The notes under the pieces were generated by a model. That model was not told where the DNA came from. It saw nothing but the letters and a program-made list of their open reading frames with translations, and made no database searches. A DNA stretch of 64,000 bases, from assembly GCA_947493195.1 (NCBI GenBank), contig CANLQG010000004.1:208001-272000 (forward strand), written 5' to 3'. Made by a program: the position numbers and the translations under genes. Source of the stretch: an uncultured Sphingomonadaceae bacterium. Its GTDB lineage: Bacteria > Pseudomonadota > Alphaproteobacteria > Sphingomonadales > Sphingomonadaceae. Shown here one piece after another: positions 9,690-19,064 of the stretch (position 1 is its first letter; each line of letters starts with the position of its first letter).

Positions 9690-10988
9690 CTACAGCACGT
9701 ATTTCGACAGATCGGTATCTGCCGCCAGGTCGCTCAGCTTCTCGCGCACGTAGTTCGCGTCAACCGTTACGCTCTGGCCGCTCATTTCCTCGGCTTCGAA
9801 GCTGAGTTCCTCGAACAATTTTTCCATCACCGTCTGCAGACGCCGGGCGCCGATGTTCTCGACCCCTTCGTTCACCTGCGCCGCGATCTTCGCGACTTCG
9901 GCAATGGCTTCCTCGTCCATCTGCACGTCCAGCTTCTCGGTACCTAGCAACGCCTTGTACTGGCTGACGAGGTTGGCGCGCGTCTCGGAAAGAATACGCA
10001 CGAAGTCTTCCTCGGTCAGGCTGCGCAGTTCCACGCGGATCGGCAGGCGGCCCTGCAGTTCGGGCAGCATGTCCGAAGGCTTGGCAACGTGAAACGCGCC
10101 AGAGGCGATGAACAGGACGTGGTCCGTTTTCATCGGACCATATTTGGTGGCCACTGTCGTACCCTCGATCAGCGGCAGCAGGTCGCGCTGCACGCCCTCG
10201 CGGGAAACGGAGCCGCCACGCACGTCGGAAACGGCGATCTTGTCGACTTCATCCAGGAAGACGATGCCGTTGGTCTCGGCATTCTGCAGCGCAACGCGGG
10301 CCACGTCGTCCTGGTCCATGCGCTTCTCGGCCTCTTCGTCGACCAGCTTGTCCCAAGCGTCGGGCACTTTCAGCTTGCGCTTTTTCTTGGGCGGGCCGCC
10401 GAAGGCCTTGCCCATCATCTCGCTGAGGTTGATCATGGTCGCGCCGCCGCCCATGCCGGGAATGTCCATCTGCATCCCGCCGGCTTCGGCGACTTCGATC
10501 TCTACCTCGGTATCGTTCATGGAGTTTTCGGTAATGCGCTGGCGGAAGCTCTGCCGCGTTGCCTCGCTGGCACTGTTGCCCACCAGCGCATCGAGCAGGC
10601 GCTCCATCGCGGCTTCGCTCGCTGCCTCGCGCACGGCGTCGCGGCGACGGTCCTTTTCGAGGCGGATAGCCTCTTCAACCAGGTCGCGGGCGATCTGCTC
10701 CACGTCGCGGCCAACATAGCCGACCTCGGTGAACTTGGTCGCTTCCACCTTCACGAAAGGCGCCTCGGCCAGTTTGGCCAGGCGGCGGCTGATCTCGGTC
10801 TTGCCGCAGCCGGTGGGGCCGATCATCAGGATGTTCTTCGGCGTCACCTCGTCGCGCAGGTCCGGGTGGAGACGCTGGCGGCGCCAGCGATTGCGCAGGG
10901 CAACGGCCACGGCGCGCTTGGCTTCCTTCTGGCCGATGATGTGCTCGTCAAGGGCGGCGACAATCGCCTTGGGTGTCAGGTTTTCCAT
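9690..10988 (-). CDS. hslU: HslU, ATPase subunit of the HslUV protease
   Basis: 432 residues, full length for the family. Walker A is GPTGCGKT (57-64), the pore loop is GYVGRDVE, and Walker B lies in [13 protein letters not shown] charged I-domain insertion sits between them. The C-terminus DLSKYVL matches the tail that docks into HslV pockets and opens the proteolytic sites. HslU forms a hexameric ATPase ring that unfolds substrates for HslV. It is the second gene of a pair, starting 8 bases after the hslV stop, so the two are translated from one mRNA. Confidence 0.97.
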   Translation of the reverse strand: MENLTPKAIVAALDEHIIGQKEAKRAVAVALRNRWRRQRLHPDLRDEVTPKNILMIGPTGCGKTEISRRLAKLAEAPFVKVEATKFTEVGYVGRDVEQIARDLVEEAIRLEKDRRRDAVREAASEAAMERLLDALVGNSASEATRQSFRQRITENSMNDTEVEIEVAEAGGMQMDIPGMGGGATMINLSEMMGKAFGGPPKKKRKLKVPDAWDKLVDEEAEKRMDQDDVARVALQNAETNGIVFLDEVDKIAVSDVRGGSVSREGVQRDLLPLIEGTTVATKYGPMKTDHVLFIASGAFHVAKPSDMLPELQGRLPIRVELRSLTEEDFVRILSETRANLVSQYKALLGTEKLDVQMDEEAIAEVAKIAAQVNEGVENIGARRLQTVMEKLFEELSFEAEEMSGQSVTVDANYVREKLSDLAADTDLSKYVL

Positions 10989-10996
10989 GAAATCTC

Positions 10997-11557
10997 TCAG
11001 ACCCGTTCCAGAGTCACATTACCGTTGGTGAAAACGCAGATATCGGCCGCGACCTGCATCGCCTTGGTGGCGATGGTTTCGGCATTGTCCTCGTAATCCG
11101 CGATCGCGCGGGCGGCGGCGAGCGCGTAGTTGCCGCCACTGCCGATGGCCGCGATGCCGCCTTCCGGCTCCAGCACGTCGCCGTTACCGGTCAGCACCAG
11201 CAGTGTGTCCTTGTCGGCCACGATCATCAGCGCCTCTAGATTGCGCAGGTACTTGTCGGTGCGCCAGTCCTTGGCCAGTTCCACCGCAGCGCGCATCAAT
11301 TGGCCCGAATACTGTTCCAGCTTGCGCTCCAGCCGCTCGAACAGGGTGAAGGCATCGGCGGTCGCCCCGGCAAAGCCCGCCACCACGTGGCCGCCTTCAC
11401 CGATGCGGCGCACCTTGCGCGCATTGGGTTTCATTACGGTGTTGCCCATCGACACCTGCCCGTCGCCCGCGACGACGGTCTGGTCGCCGCGTTTCACGCC
11501 GATGATGGTGGTGCCGTGCCACTGTGTCAGGCCGTGGCTCGCCCTGTCTTCGCTCAT
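10997..11557 (-). CDS. hslV: HslV, proteolytic subunit of the HslUV protease
   Basis: 186 residues from the ATG at 11557 (MSEDRASHG). A further in-frame TTG lies 36 bases upstream but has no ribosome site. The nucleophile is the Thr pair after WHG (Thr16 of this start), so a leader of about 15 residues must be removed to expose the N-terminal threonine, as is common in alphaproteobacteria. The GDGQVSMGN segment and the [13 protein letters not shown] block are typical of HslV. It forms the double hexameric core that works with HslU, encoded immediately downstream. Confidence 0.96.
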   Translation of the reverse strand: MSEDRASHGLTQWHGTTIIGVKRGDQTVVAGDGQVSMGNTVMKPNARKVRRIGEGGHVVAGFAGATADAFTLFERLERKLEQYSGQLMRAAVELAKDWRTDKYLRNLEALMIVADKDTLLVLTGNGDVLEPEGGIAAIGSGGNYALAAARAIADYEDNAETIATKAMQVAADICVFTNGNVTLERV

Positions 11558-11629
11558 GCCCGTGCATATGGGCAGGCCGATTGGCGGCTTCAAGCGAAGC
11601 CGCGCACTCTATCGATTCTCAGATCAGGC

Positions 11630-12109
11630 TTAGGGACCACCCGGCCCGCGGCCAGCCGGTGCGCCGGTTCCGACCGTGCCGATATTGCCGAACAGGTCCT
11701 GCAGGAAGCCGCGCTCCCGGCCCAGCGTCGGCGTCTCGTCGCCGTCGGGGCTGATCCGCACCACTTGCTCCATGCCGCTGCGACCGGTCGAGACGACATT
11801 GCCTGCCTCGTCGAACTGCACGGCCACTACGGTGTGCTGCTGGATGGTGGGCTGGCGGAACGGCGCCTGCTCGGTCCGGCTGGAGACATAGTACCACACC
11901 GGATCGCCGAACTGGCTGACCAGCGTTGGCTTGCCCAGCGTACCGCGAACCGACTGCTGGTTGTCCAGGCCCGGCTGCACCGAGGCAAGCAGCACCTCGT
12001 CATTGATGTAACCGCGGTGGTTGGTAATCGACGAGCAGCCGGCGAGTGCCAGGCCCAGTGCTGCAACAGCAGTGCCCTGAACCAGAACCTTGGGCATGAT
12101 GAAACCCAT
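11630..12109 (-). CDS. bamE: BamE (SmpA/OmlA) outer-membrane assembly lipoprotein
   Basis: 159 residues from the ATG at 12109, chosen because AAGAAGGA lies 7 bases before it. An upstream in-frame ATG at 12133 lacks such a site. A lipoprotein signal peptide ends LALAGC. The mature part contains the BamE fold signatures GYINDEVLLASVQPG, QSVRGTLGKPTLVSQFGDPVWYYVSS and a downstream VVAVQFDEAGNVVS strand. The C-terminus is a Gly/Pro-rich tail. BamE stabilises the BamA-BamD complex that inserts beta-barrel proteins. It lies 72 bases upstream of hslV on the same strand and may be cotranscribed with it. It is divergent from the bc1 chaperone gene. Confidence 0.9.
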   Translation of the reverse strand: MGFIMPKVLVQGTAVAALGLALAGCSSITNHRGYINDEVLLASVQPGLDNQQSVRGTLGKPTLVSQFGDPVWYYVSSRTEQAPFRQPTIQQHTVVAVQFDEAGNVVSTGRSGMEQVVRISPDGDETPTLGRERGFLQDLFGNIGTVGTGAPAGRGPGGP

Positions 12110-12280
12110 CGAGAAATCCTTCTTGTCTTCCATGACGGGCCAAAGTGCTGCTTTGCGCTAGCCCGGCCCGGCTCCTATATGCGGCGAAGCCTTAGGGCAG
12201 CGCGCGCGCCTGTGCAACGTGCAGTGCGTGCATGTCCCTCGGGCTTTGAACAATCGCTTAATGAAAAGGCTGCCAGCCCC

Positions 12281-12799
12281 ATGTCCTTCCTCACCCGTTT
12301 CCTTGGCCTTGGCCGCGATCCGCGCGAGGAACTGCGCCCCTTGTGGCACGGCGTCGTCGCCACCAGCCGGGAGCCGGAGTGGTATGCCGATTGCGGCGTC
12401 GCGGATACGACGGAAGGGCGGTTCGACATGATCGCCCTTGTCCTTGCGCTTACCCTGATGCGGATGGAAAACAGCGCGGATCTGGCACCCCGAACCGGGC
12501 TGCTGACAGAGCTTTTCGTGGCCGACATGGACCGGCAGCTGCGCGATACCGGCGTGGGTGACCTGATGGTGGGCAAGAAGATGGGCAAGCTGGTGAGCGC
12601 GCTTGGCGGGCGAATCGGCGCCCTGCGGGAGGCGATGATCGAGAGCGATGCCGCGCTGGCAGTGATCCTGCAGCGCAACGTCACCCTGACAGACGAAGAG
12701 AAGAAGCCTTTCGCCCTGGCCGTGCGCACCCGCGCGCTGACGGGTGACCTTGCCGCGCTGGACGATGCCGCGCTGCTGGCGGGGGACCTGCGGCCATGA
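12281..12799 (+). CDS. Ubiquinol-cytochrome c chaperone family protein
   Basis: 172 residues. The start at ATG 12281 gives MSFLTRFLGLGRDP. The helical core with WYADCGVADTTEGRFDMIALVLALTLMRM, LFVADMDRQLRDTGVGDLMVGKKM and a following helix matches the Cbp3/UQCC1-like family. That family helps cytochrome b assembly of the bc1 complex in mitochondria and is conserved next to a DUF177 gene in alphaproteobacteria. It overlaps the next gene by 4 bases (ATGA), indicating coupled translation. No signal peptide is visible, so a cytoplasmic or membrane-associated site is likely. Confidence 0.9.
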   Translation: MSFLTRFLGLGRDPREELRPLWHGVVATSREPEWYADCGVADTTEGRFDMIALVLALTLMRMENSADLAPRTGLLTELFVADMDRQLRDTGVGDLMVGKKMGKLVSALGGRIGALREAMIESDAALAVILQRNVTLTDEEKKPFALAVRTRALTGDLAALDDAALLAGDLRP

Positions 12800-13323
12800 G
12801 CGACACCCCCGAGTTTTCCCGCCCGTTCGATATTCGCGGCATTACCGCCAGGCCGGTGACGCTGGAAGCCGACGAGAGCGAGCGCGCCGCGCTGGCCAGG
12901 CGGTTCGGGCTTGTCTCAATTGGCAGGCTGGCAGCCGAGCTGTCGGTGGAAGCGGAAGGCGAGGAAATTGCCGCCACCGGCTCGCTGCACGCCGAATACG
13001 TGCAAAGCTGCGCGGTATCGGGCGACGATCTGCCCATGCGTATCGACGACGAGGTGACGTTGCGATTCGTGCCGCTCGCCGCGCTGGAAGCCAGCGAGGA
13101 AGGGGAGGAGATCGAACTGGACGAGGGGGAACTGGACGAGATCGGTTACGAGGGCACCAGTTTCGACCTTGGCGAAGCCGTGGCGCAAAGCCTTGCGCTG
13201 GCGATAGACCCCTACGCCACCGGACCGCAGGCCGACGATGCGCGCCGTCGTCACGGGCTGGTGGAGGAAGGCGAAGCCGACGGCCCCCTGGCGGACATGC
13301 TGCGAGGGCTGAAGCGGAATTGA
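12796..13323 (+). CDS. YceD/DUF177 family protein
   Basis: 175 residues. It shows the DUF177 layout: an N-terminal strand pair, a central RLAAELSVEAEGEEIAATG segment, one Cys in EYVQSCAVSGDDLP and an acidic stretch (EEGEEIELDEGELDE) followed by FDLGEAVAQSLALAIDPY. It ends in a short Arg/Lys tail (MLRGLKRN). In many bacteria DUF177 genes precede rpmF and are linked to 23S rRNA accumulation. Here the partner is instead the bc1 chaperone gene, with which it overlaps by 4 bases, and rpmF is not present. The function is uncertain. Confidence 0.88.
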   Translation: MSDTPEFSRPFDIRGITARPVTLEADESERAALARRFGLVSIGRLAAELSVEAEGEEIAATGSLHAEYVQSCAVSGDDLPMRIDDEVTLRFVPLAALEASEEGEEIELDEGELDEIGYEGTSFDLGEAVAQSLALAIDPYATGPQADDARRRHGLVEEGEADGPLADMLRGLKRN

Positions 13324-13336
13324 GCGGCCTCGCGTA

Positions 13337-14734
13337 TCAGCGCGCGGCTTCCCGGATGATGTCGTGGACGCGGCTCTGTTCGATTACGCCGCGCACCCGC
13401 TCCGCCCCCGCGCCTATGGCATAGAGGGCAACGTCCTCGCCGCCGTGGGTCTCGCCCGAAAGCGGGATTGCCGCCTGCTGGCGCGCGTCGATGGCGGTGG
13501 ACGGCATGCCGCGTTCGCCGCTGACCGCGCCCGGCCCGTTGTGATACCCCAGCGTGGTGTAGGGCAGGCCGTCGGTGGCCAGCGTCGGTTCGCCGGTCGG
13601 CTCGCCGCTGTCGTCGTTCCCTTCGACAATGCCGAGGATCGGGTTTCCGCGCGTGGGATAGCCGGCCATGGTGAAAACGTGGCTGTGATCGGCAGTCACC
13701 AGAATCAGCGTGTCTTCAAGGTCCGCCATTTCCAGCGCGGCAGCCACGGCCCGTGACAGTTCCTGCGTTTCGGAAAGCGCATATCCGGCCCGGCCATCGT
13801 GGTGACCGTGATCGATCCTGCCGCCTTCTACCATCAGGAAATAGCCTTCGGGATCGTCGGCAAGGCGGCTGATCGCCGTGCGCGTCATCTCGGTGAGCGT
13901 GGGCTCTGCACTGGCCTGCCCGCGTTCGGCCATGTAGGTAAGGTGGCTGGGGGAGAACAATCCCAGCAGCGGCAGACCATCGTCCGGGGCCGATTGCATG
14001 GCAGCTGCGGTGGTGACGAAATGGCCGCCGGTGCGCGCTGCCCACGCGGCAGGCAGGTCTGCCGATTCCTCGCTCCGGCGACCGCCGAGCGCGGTGCCGC
14101 GGAAGTTGGCCAGCCCTCCGCCAAGCGCCACGTCGAAGTCGAACGCCACCAGTTGCGAAGCGATATCCATGCATCCCGCTGCACGCTGCTGTGCGGGAAC
14201 CTCGGCATCGTTTTCCCAGTCGCGTTCGGGGGAATGGGCGTAGACCGCGGCGGGTGTCGCGTGGGTCAGCCGCGCGGTGGAAACGATGCCGATACCGCGC
14301 CCTTCGTCCAGCATGTCTGCGGAGATCGGACGAAGCTGGTTCGTCAGGCTCGCCGCGCAGTCGGCGCGCGGCGCATCGGGGCCGATATTGATGACGCCTG
14401 CCCGCGTTTTCGTGCCCGTAGTCATCGCGGTCGCCGTGCCGGCGCTATCGGGCACCTGCTGGTTGGTGTTGTAGGTCTTCACCAGAGCCACGTTGGGAAA
14501 ATGCTCGAAGGACAGCAGGTTCTCCTCGCCCGGCTCCCCCCGCGACTGCCCGTCATAGATGCGCGCGGCGGTGATGGTGGAAATACCCATGCCGTCGCCG
14601 ATGAACAGTATGACGTTGCGCGCCCTGGGCTGCACCTCGTCCGCATCGGCCATCGGAGAGGTGGACGGCACCGTGGCGCAGGCGGCCAGCGATGCGCTGG
14701 CGAGTACGGCGAACATTGCGGGGCGAAGGGTCAT
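13337..14734 (-). CDS. PhoA-type alkaline phosphatase, lipoprotein
   Basis: 465 residues from the ATG at 14734. The N-terminus is a lipoprotein signal with LAAC, lipid on Cys19, so the enzyme is probably membrane-anchored facing the periplasm or surface. Family marks are FIGDGMG (Asp47 metal ligand), the nucleophile in VPDSAGTATAMTTG (Ser97), GGRIDHGHHDG (metal ligands) and VTADHSH (metal ligands). It hydrolyses phosphomonoesters and releases phosphate. It is divergent from the phoD-like gene with a 172-base gap, and convergent with the DUF177 gene. The pairing with PhoD points to phosphate scavenging. Confidence 0.92.
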   Translation of the reverse strand: MTLRPAMFAVLASASLAACATVPSTSPMADADEVQPRARNVILFIGDGMGISTITAARIYDGQSRGEPGEENLLSFEHFPNVALVKTYNTNQQVPDSAGTATAMTTGTKTRAGVINIGPDAPRADCAASLTNQLRPISADMLDEGRGIGIVSTARLTHATPAAVYAHSPERDWENDAEVPAQQRAAGCMDIASQLVAFDFDVALGGGLANFRGTALGGRRSEESADLPAAWAARTGGHFVTTAAAMQSAPDDGLPLLGLFSPSHLTYMAERGQASAEPTLTEMTRTAISRLADDPEGYFLMVEGGRIDHGHHDGRAGYALSETQELSRAVAAALEMADLEDTLILVTADHSHVFTMAGYPTRGNPILGIVEGNDDSGEPTGEPTLATDGLPYTTLGYHNGPGAVSGERGMPSTAIDARQQAAIPLSGETHGGEDVALYAIGAGAERVRGVIEQSRVHDIIREAAR

Positions 14735-14906
14735 GGGGCAACTGTCCTTGAATTGGGCGAGCGTGCTTGCCGCGTCTTGCAAACGATCCACGGTATATTC
14801 ATTGCATGGCGATGACGGGTGCAACGAATTCTGGCTTGCGCAAGACATCAAATCGCAATCTGCGGCTGTCACGGGCAACGTAGATCACACTTTCGGGACA
14901 TAACGC

Positions 14907-16505
14907 ATGACGAGCCGGCAAGACAGGATTCTTTCGGTCAATCGCAGGAACTTGCTGCGCGGATTTGGCGGCGCGGCGATCACGGCCTTCGGGTGGCAGG
15001 CGACAGCGCCCGCCCTCGCACAGGCGGTGTTTCGCACCTATCCGTTCCAGCTCGGCGTTGCGTCGGGCGATCCTGCTCCCGATGGCTTCGTGATCTGGAC
15101 GCGGCTTGCGCCAGACCCGCTGGTGATCGACTATGGCATGCCCGCCGCCGCAGTCGAAGTGGGCTGGGAAGTGGCCGCAGACGACCGCTTCCGCGAGGTT
15201 GTGCAGACAGGCACCGCACTGGCGCGCCCGGAACTGGGCCATGCCGTCCATGTCGAGGTGGCGGGGCTGCAACCGGGCCGCCCGTACTGGTATCGCTTCA
15301 CCGCCGGGCGCGAGCGCAGCCTGTGGGGCCGTGCCAACACCCTGCCCGCGTTCGGCTCTCCGCTGGAGCGGGTGCGTTTCGGCGTGGCCGGGTGCCAGCA
15401 TTACGAGCAGGGCTATTATTCCGCACACCGGCACCTTGCTGCCGAGGAGCCGGACTTCGTGTTCTGTTACGGCGACTACCTTTACGAAGGTCGCGGAAAC
15501 CGCGTGTGGAACGGCGGCGCGATGGGTCCGCTGGACAACGTGCGCCAGTACGCGGGTGACGAGCTTTACACGCTGGGCGACTATCGCCGCCGCTATGCGC
15601 AGACCAAGATGGATACCGACCTGCAGGCCGCCCACGCCGCCGCGCCGTGGTACGTCACCTGGGACGATCATGAGATCGACAACAACTGGGTGGGCGACAT
15701 CGACCAGGACGGCACCCCGCCCGCCGTCTTCGCGCTGCGCCAGCAGGTGGCGATGCAGGCCTATTACGAGAACATGCCGCTGCGCGCCTCGTCCATGCCG
15801 AGAGGCCCGCAGATGCAGCTTTATCGTCAGGCCCGCTACGGCGACCTGCTCGATGTGAACCTGCTCGACACGCGGCAGTACCGGACAGACCAGCCGTGCG
15901 ATGACCGGTGGGGCGTGGTGTGCGGGGCCATCGACAGGCGCGATGCCGCCGTGCTGGGCGGCGCGCAGGAGGATTGGCTGAAGGGCCGCTTGCGCGCTTC
16001 CGAGGCACGCTGGCAGGTGCTGGCGCAGCAGATCATGATGATGGATCTCGATCGCACGCCGGGAGAGGTCCGCACGGAAAATCTCGACAGCTGGGCGGGC
16101 TACCGCGAACCGCGTCGCCGCGTGCTGGAAGCCATCCGCGACCAGGGCCGTGGCAATGTCGTGGTGCTGACCGGAGACGAACACCAGAACTACGCAGGCG
16201 AACTGCACATCGATGGCAAGGCACCGGCTGCGCGTCCGGTTGCGGCCGAATTCGTGGCAACATCCATCACCTCGGGCGGAAACGGTGTGGACCAGCGGGC
16301 GGATACTCTCGCGATCCAGCAGGAGAACCCGCAGCTCAAATGGCACAATGCCCAGCGCGGCTACGTAATGTGCGAGGTGACGCCGAATCTCTGGACCACC
16401 GAATTCAAGACGCTCGACACAGTAACGACGCGCGGGGCCGAAATCGCCACGCGCATGCGCATGGCCGTGGAGCACGGGCGACCGGAATCACTGGCCGAAG
16501 CGTGA
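14907..16505 (+). CDS. phoD: PhoD-type alkaline phosphatase / phosphodiesterase, Tat-exported
   Basis: 532 residues. A twin-arginine signal (VNRRNLLRGFGG, R13-R14) ends near ALAQ at about residue 39, so the folded enzyme is exported. PhoD marks follow: the N-terminal strand FQLGVASGDPAPDGFVIWTRLAP, the metal-site segments FCYGDYLYEGRG and TWDDHEIDNNWVGD, and GDEHQNYAGEL near the end. PhoD enzymes use Ca2+ and Fe3+ and cut phosphomonoesters and phosphodiesters such as teichoic acids or nucleic-acid derivatives. It faces away from the lipoprotein phosphatase and shares its promoter region. Confidence 0.93.
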   Translation: MTSRQDRILSVNRRNLLRGFGGAAITAFGWQATAPALAQAVFRTYPFQLGVASGDPAPDGFVIWTRLAPDPLVIDYGMPAAAVEVGWEVAADDRFREVVQTGTALARPELGHAVHVEVAGLQPGRPYWYRFTAGRERSLWGRANTLPAFGSPLERVRFGVAGCQHYEQGYYSAHRHLAAEEPDFVFCYGDYLYEGRGNRVWNGGAMGPLDNVRQYAGDELYTLGDYRRRYAQTKMDTDLQAAHAAAPWYVTWDDHEIDNNWVGDIDQDGTPPAVFALRQQVAMQAYYENMPLRASSMPRGPQMQLYRQARYGDLLDVNLLDTRQYRTDQPCDDRWGVVCGAIDRRDAAVLGGAQEDWLKGRLRASEARWQVLAQQIMMMDLDRTPGEVRTENLDSWAGYREPRRRVLEAIRDQGRGNVVVLTGDEHQNYAGELHIDGKAPAARPVAAEFVATSITSGGNGVDQRADTLAIQQENPQLKWHNAQRGYVMCEVTPNLWTTEFKTLDTVTTRGAEIATRMRMAVEHGRPESLAEA

Positions 16506-16509
16506 CGCG

Positions 16510-16938
16510 TCAGCCTTTTTCGAAGGTGAAGGCAGCGGGCAGCAATGCGCCGATCGTGCTGGTGACGCGCGCCTGCCCGGTGTGATCGCAGCAGGTCACC
16601 TCGATATCGCGGCCGGAAAGGCTGGCAGCCTCCTGGATTGCCTGGCGACACCCACCACAGGGCATCACCGGCTCGCCCGCTTCGCCTTCGCTTGCGGCAT
16701 GCGGGCCGCCGACCACCACGATCCGCGACACCTTGCCCAGGCCAAAGGCGATCTGCGCGGCGGCCAGTGCGGATTGTTCGGCACACACGCCCAGCCGGTA
16801 ACAGCCGTTTTCCATGTTGGCGCCCAGCGCCACCTCGCCGTCCTCGCTTTCGACAGCGCAGCCAACGAAGAAATCCGAATAGGGTGCATGGGCCCCTGCC
16901 CGCGCCTTCAACGCTGCCTTGATAAGCGCCTCGCTCAT
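16510..16938 (-). CDS. cdd: Cytidine deaminase
   Basis: 142 residues from ATG 16938. This is the short, homotetrameric type. Zinc ligands and the catalytic acid are visible as CAE (C52-A53-E54) and MPCGGCRQ (C94, C97). N41, M42 and E43 of GANMENGCY contact the nucleoside in the family. It converts cytidine and deoxycytidine to uridine and deoxyuridine in the cytoplasm. The start codon overlaps the stop of the queuosine-precursor transporter by 4 bases, so it is the second gene of that operon. Close to it is a nucleoside permease, supporting pyrimidine salvage. Confidence 0.95.
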   Translation of the reverse strand: MSEALIKAALKARAGAHAPYSDFFVGCAVESEDGEVALGANMENGCYRLGVCAEQSALAAAQIAFGLGKVSRIVVVGGPHAASEGEAGEPVMPCGGCRQAIQEAASLSGRDIEVTCCDHTGQARVTSTIGALLPAAFTFEKG

Positions 16939-17609
16939 GCCGACACCCCGCCGCGCGGAGCGTCCAGCCGCCTGGCCAGCGCCACCGCACCCAGGATCAG
17001 GAACGGCACCAGCACGAAGGACAGCACGATCTTCGCAATCGCCTGGCCAACCAACAGGCTGCCGATGGGGAACTCTCCGTAAAAGGCCAGGGTGATGAAG
17101 ATCAGCGTATCCACCGCCTGGCTGATGGCAGAGGCAATCGCCCCGCGCGCCATCAGGCCGAAGCCGCCGCTTCCCGCTTCGCCCTTCCCGCGCAGCCTGT
17201 CGAAAATCCAAACGTTCAGCAGGAGGGAGACGCCGTAAGCCACCGGTCCTGCCGCCATGATGCGCGGCGTCTGCCCGTGCACACGTTCGAACGCGGCGAG
17301 GTTTTCCGCCGGCATTTCAGGAGATGCGGGCAACAGCAGCACCAGGCCGATCAGCGCGATTGAAAAGGCCAGCGGCAGGAAGCCCCACAGCACCAGCCGG
17401 TCTGCCGCAGCCTTTCCATGCAACTGCGATACGGCGCTGGATATCACCACCAGCAGCAGGAACGCCAGGATGCCGCTTTCCACCACCAGCGGGCCGATGG
17501 CGAACTGCTTGTAAGCGAGCACGCCTGCGATCACCGTCATCCCGCCGTAGAGGAGCGAGAGAACGAAAAACGAGCGTGGCTGCGAGTCGGTGGGAGAATT
17601 GCGTTCCAT
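16935..17609 (-). CDS. Queuosine precursor transporter (YhhQ/VUT family)
   Basis: 224 residues with about six hydrophobic segments. The family features are an acidic residue in the second helix region (PLVVESGILAFLLL) and the C-terminal GLMARGAIASAISQAVDTLIFITLAFYG segment, in which SQAVDT is strongly conserved. YhhQ proteins import preQ0/preQ1 or queuine for tRNA modification. It overlaps cdd by 4 bases and is divergent from the nucleoside permease gene, placing base, nucleoside and precursor uptake together. An N-terminal cytoplasmic stretch of about 12 polar residues precedes the first helix. Confidence 0.88.
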   Translation of the reverse strand: MERNSPTDSQPRSFFVLSLLYGGMTVIAGVLAYKQFAIGPLVVESGILAFLLLVVISSAVSQLHGKAAADRLVLWGFLPLAFSIALIGLVLLLPASPEMPAENLAAFERVHGQTPRIMAAGPVAYGVSLLLNVWIFDRLRGKGEAGSGGFGLMARGAIASAISQAVDTLIFITLAFYGEFPIGSLLVGQAIAKIVLSFVLVPFLILGAVALARRLDAPRGGVSA

Positions 17610-17733
17610 CCGGCACCGCTATTAAAGGCAGCGCCCGATTGGAAGGCCCGACGCAGAGCCCACGCACAGATTCCGTTTGAACAGGGCGTACGGATAGGCA
17701 AGAGGGGAACCGATCCCCACACCAGGAGTTGAC

Positions 17734-19053
17734 GTGCCCCCACAACTGATTTCGCTTGCGGGAATTGCCGCGATCCTTCTCATCGCCTTCCTGCTTTCCA
17801 ATGCGAAGCGGCAGATCCGGCTACGCATCGTGGGCGCGGCTTTCGCCCTGCAGGCGGGGCTTGCCGCGCTGGTCCTGCGTACTGACTGGGGCGCGGCGGT
17901 GATCCGCGTCATGGCCGATGGCGTCGCAGCCCTGCTCTCCTATGCCGACGCGGGCACGCAGTTCCTGTTCGGCAGCAACGAGACCAATCCGCTCGCCAAC
18001 ACCTTCGCGCTGGGCGCGCTGCCGGTGATCGTGTTCTTCGCCTCTCTGGTGTCGATCCTCTACCACGTCGGCGTGATGCAGCGGCTGGTGCGCTGGCTGG
18101 GCGGAGCGATCGGCTGGCTGACCGGCATTTCCAAGGTCGAATCGCTCGGCTCTGCTGCCAACATCTTCGTCGGCCAGTCGGAAAGCCCGCTGGTGGTGCG
18201 ACCTTACCTCGCAGCCCTGTCGCCCTCGCGGCTGTTCACCCTGATGACCGTGGGCATGGCGGGCGTCGCGGGCACGATCCTGGCGGCCTATGCCGGCTTG
18301 CTGGGCGCAAGCTACCTGCCGATTTTGCTGGCCGCGGCCTTCATGTCGGCGCCCGGGGGCATCCTGATGGCCAAGATCATCATGCCTGACACGCAGGAAC
18401 CCTCGCCGGAAGCCGAGGGCGAGATCGCCCTGCCCGACCGCCGCATCAGCGCAGAAGGCCCGGCTGCCATCACCGAAGGAGAGACTCCGCACGAGGTAGA
18501 GGCCGCCGCCCACTTCGACGAGCATGGCCGCGCCGCCAATATCATCGAGGCCGCCGCGCAAGGTGCGCAAACCGGCCTGAAACTGGCCGTCGCCGTGGGC
18601 GCGATGGTGCTTACCTTCGTGGCGCTGATCGCTCTGGCCAATGGCCTGTTGGGCGCGGTTGGCGGCTGGTTCGGCATGCCGGACCTGTCGTTCCAGCAAC
18701 TGCTCGGCTGGCTGTTTGCGCCGATCATGTACCTGCTCGGCATTCCATGGGACGAGGCGATAACCGCCGGGGGCCTGTTCGGCACGAAGATCGTGCTCAA
18801 CGAATTCGTGGCCTTCATCGAGCTTGGCGCGCTGGAGGACGGCGCGCTGGGTGCCCGCACTGCCGCCATCGTCACCTTTGCCCTGTGCGGCTTTGCCAAT
18901 TTCAGCTCCATCGCCATCCAGATGGCGGTAACCGGCGGCCTTGCGCCCAACCAGCGCCCGGTGATCGCCAAACTGGGCCTGAAGGCGCTGGCGGCCGGGT
19001 CGCTGGCCAACCTGATGAGCGCGGCACTGGCCGGGCTGTTCCTTCCCTTGTAA
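17734..19053 (+). CDS. Concentrative nucleoside transporter (NupC/CNT family)
   Basis: 439 residues starting at a GTG (17734) with AGGAG six bases upstream. The CNT layout is clear: N-terminal helices, then the [26 protein letters not shown] segment, [25 protein letters not shown] (re-entrant loop and nucleoside-binding residues), [18 protein letters not shown], and near the end [15 protein letters not shown] and [18 protein letters not shown]. It imports nucleosides using a sodium or proton gradient across the inner membrane. It is followed 11 bases later by an oxygenase gene, probably cotranscribed. Confidence 0.93.
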   Translation: MPPQLISLAGIAAILLIAFLLSNAKRQIRLRIVGAAFALQAGLAALVLRTDWGAAVIRVMADGVAALLSYADAGTQFLFGSNETNPLANTFALGALPVIVFFASLVSILYHVGVMQRLVRWLGGAIGWLTGISKVESLGSAANIFVGQSESPLVVRPYLAALSPSRLFTLMTVGMAGVAGTILAAYAGLLGASYLPILLAAAFMSAPGGILMAKIIMPDTQEPSPEAEGEIALPDRRISAEGPAAITEGETPHEVEAAAHFDEHGRAANIIEAAAQGAQTGLKLAVAVGAMVLTFVALIALANGLLGAVGGWFGMPDLSFQQLLGWLFAPIMYLLGIPWDEAITAGGLFGTKIVLNEFVAFIELGALEDGALGARTAAIVTFALCGFANFSSIAIQMAVTGGLAPNQRPVIAKLGLKALAAGSLANLMSAALAGLFLPL

Positions 19054-19064
19054 GAGCCTGATTC

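Noticed and set aside
14801..14818. Possible minus-strand PHO box before the PhoA-type gene (CCGTCAT-CGCC-ATGCAAT)
   Set aside because: It has three mismatches in the repeats and the nearest -10 (TATACC) is only 3 bases away, against about 10 in known cases. Not listed as a feature.
14866..14883. Possible plus-strand PHO box before phoD (CTGTCAC-GGGC-AACGTAG)
   Set aside because: The first half is perfect but the second half fits poorly, and no -10 lies at a workable distance before the ATG.
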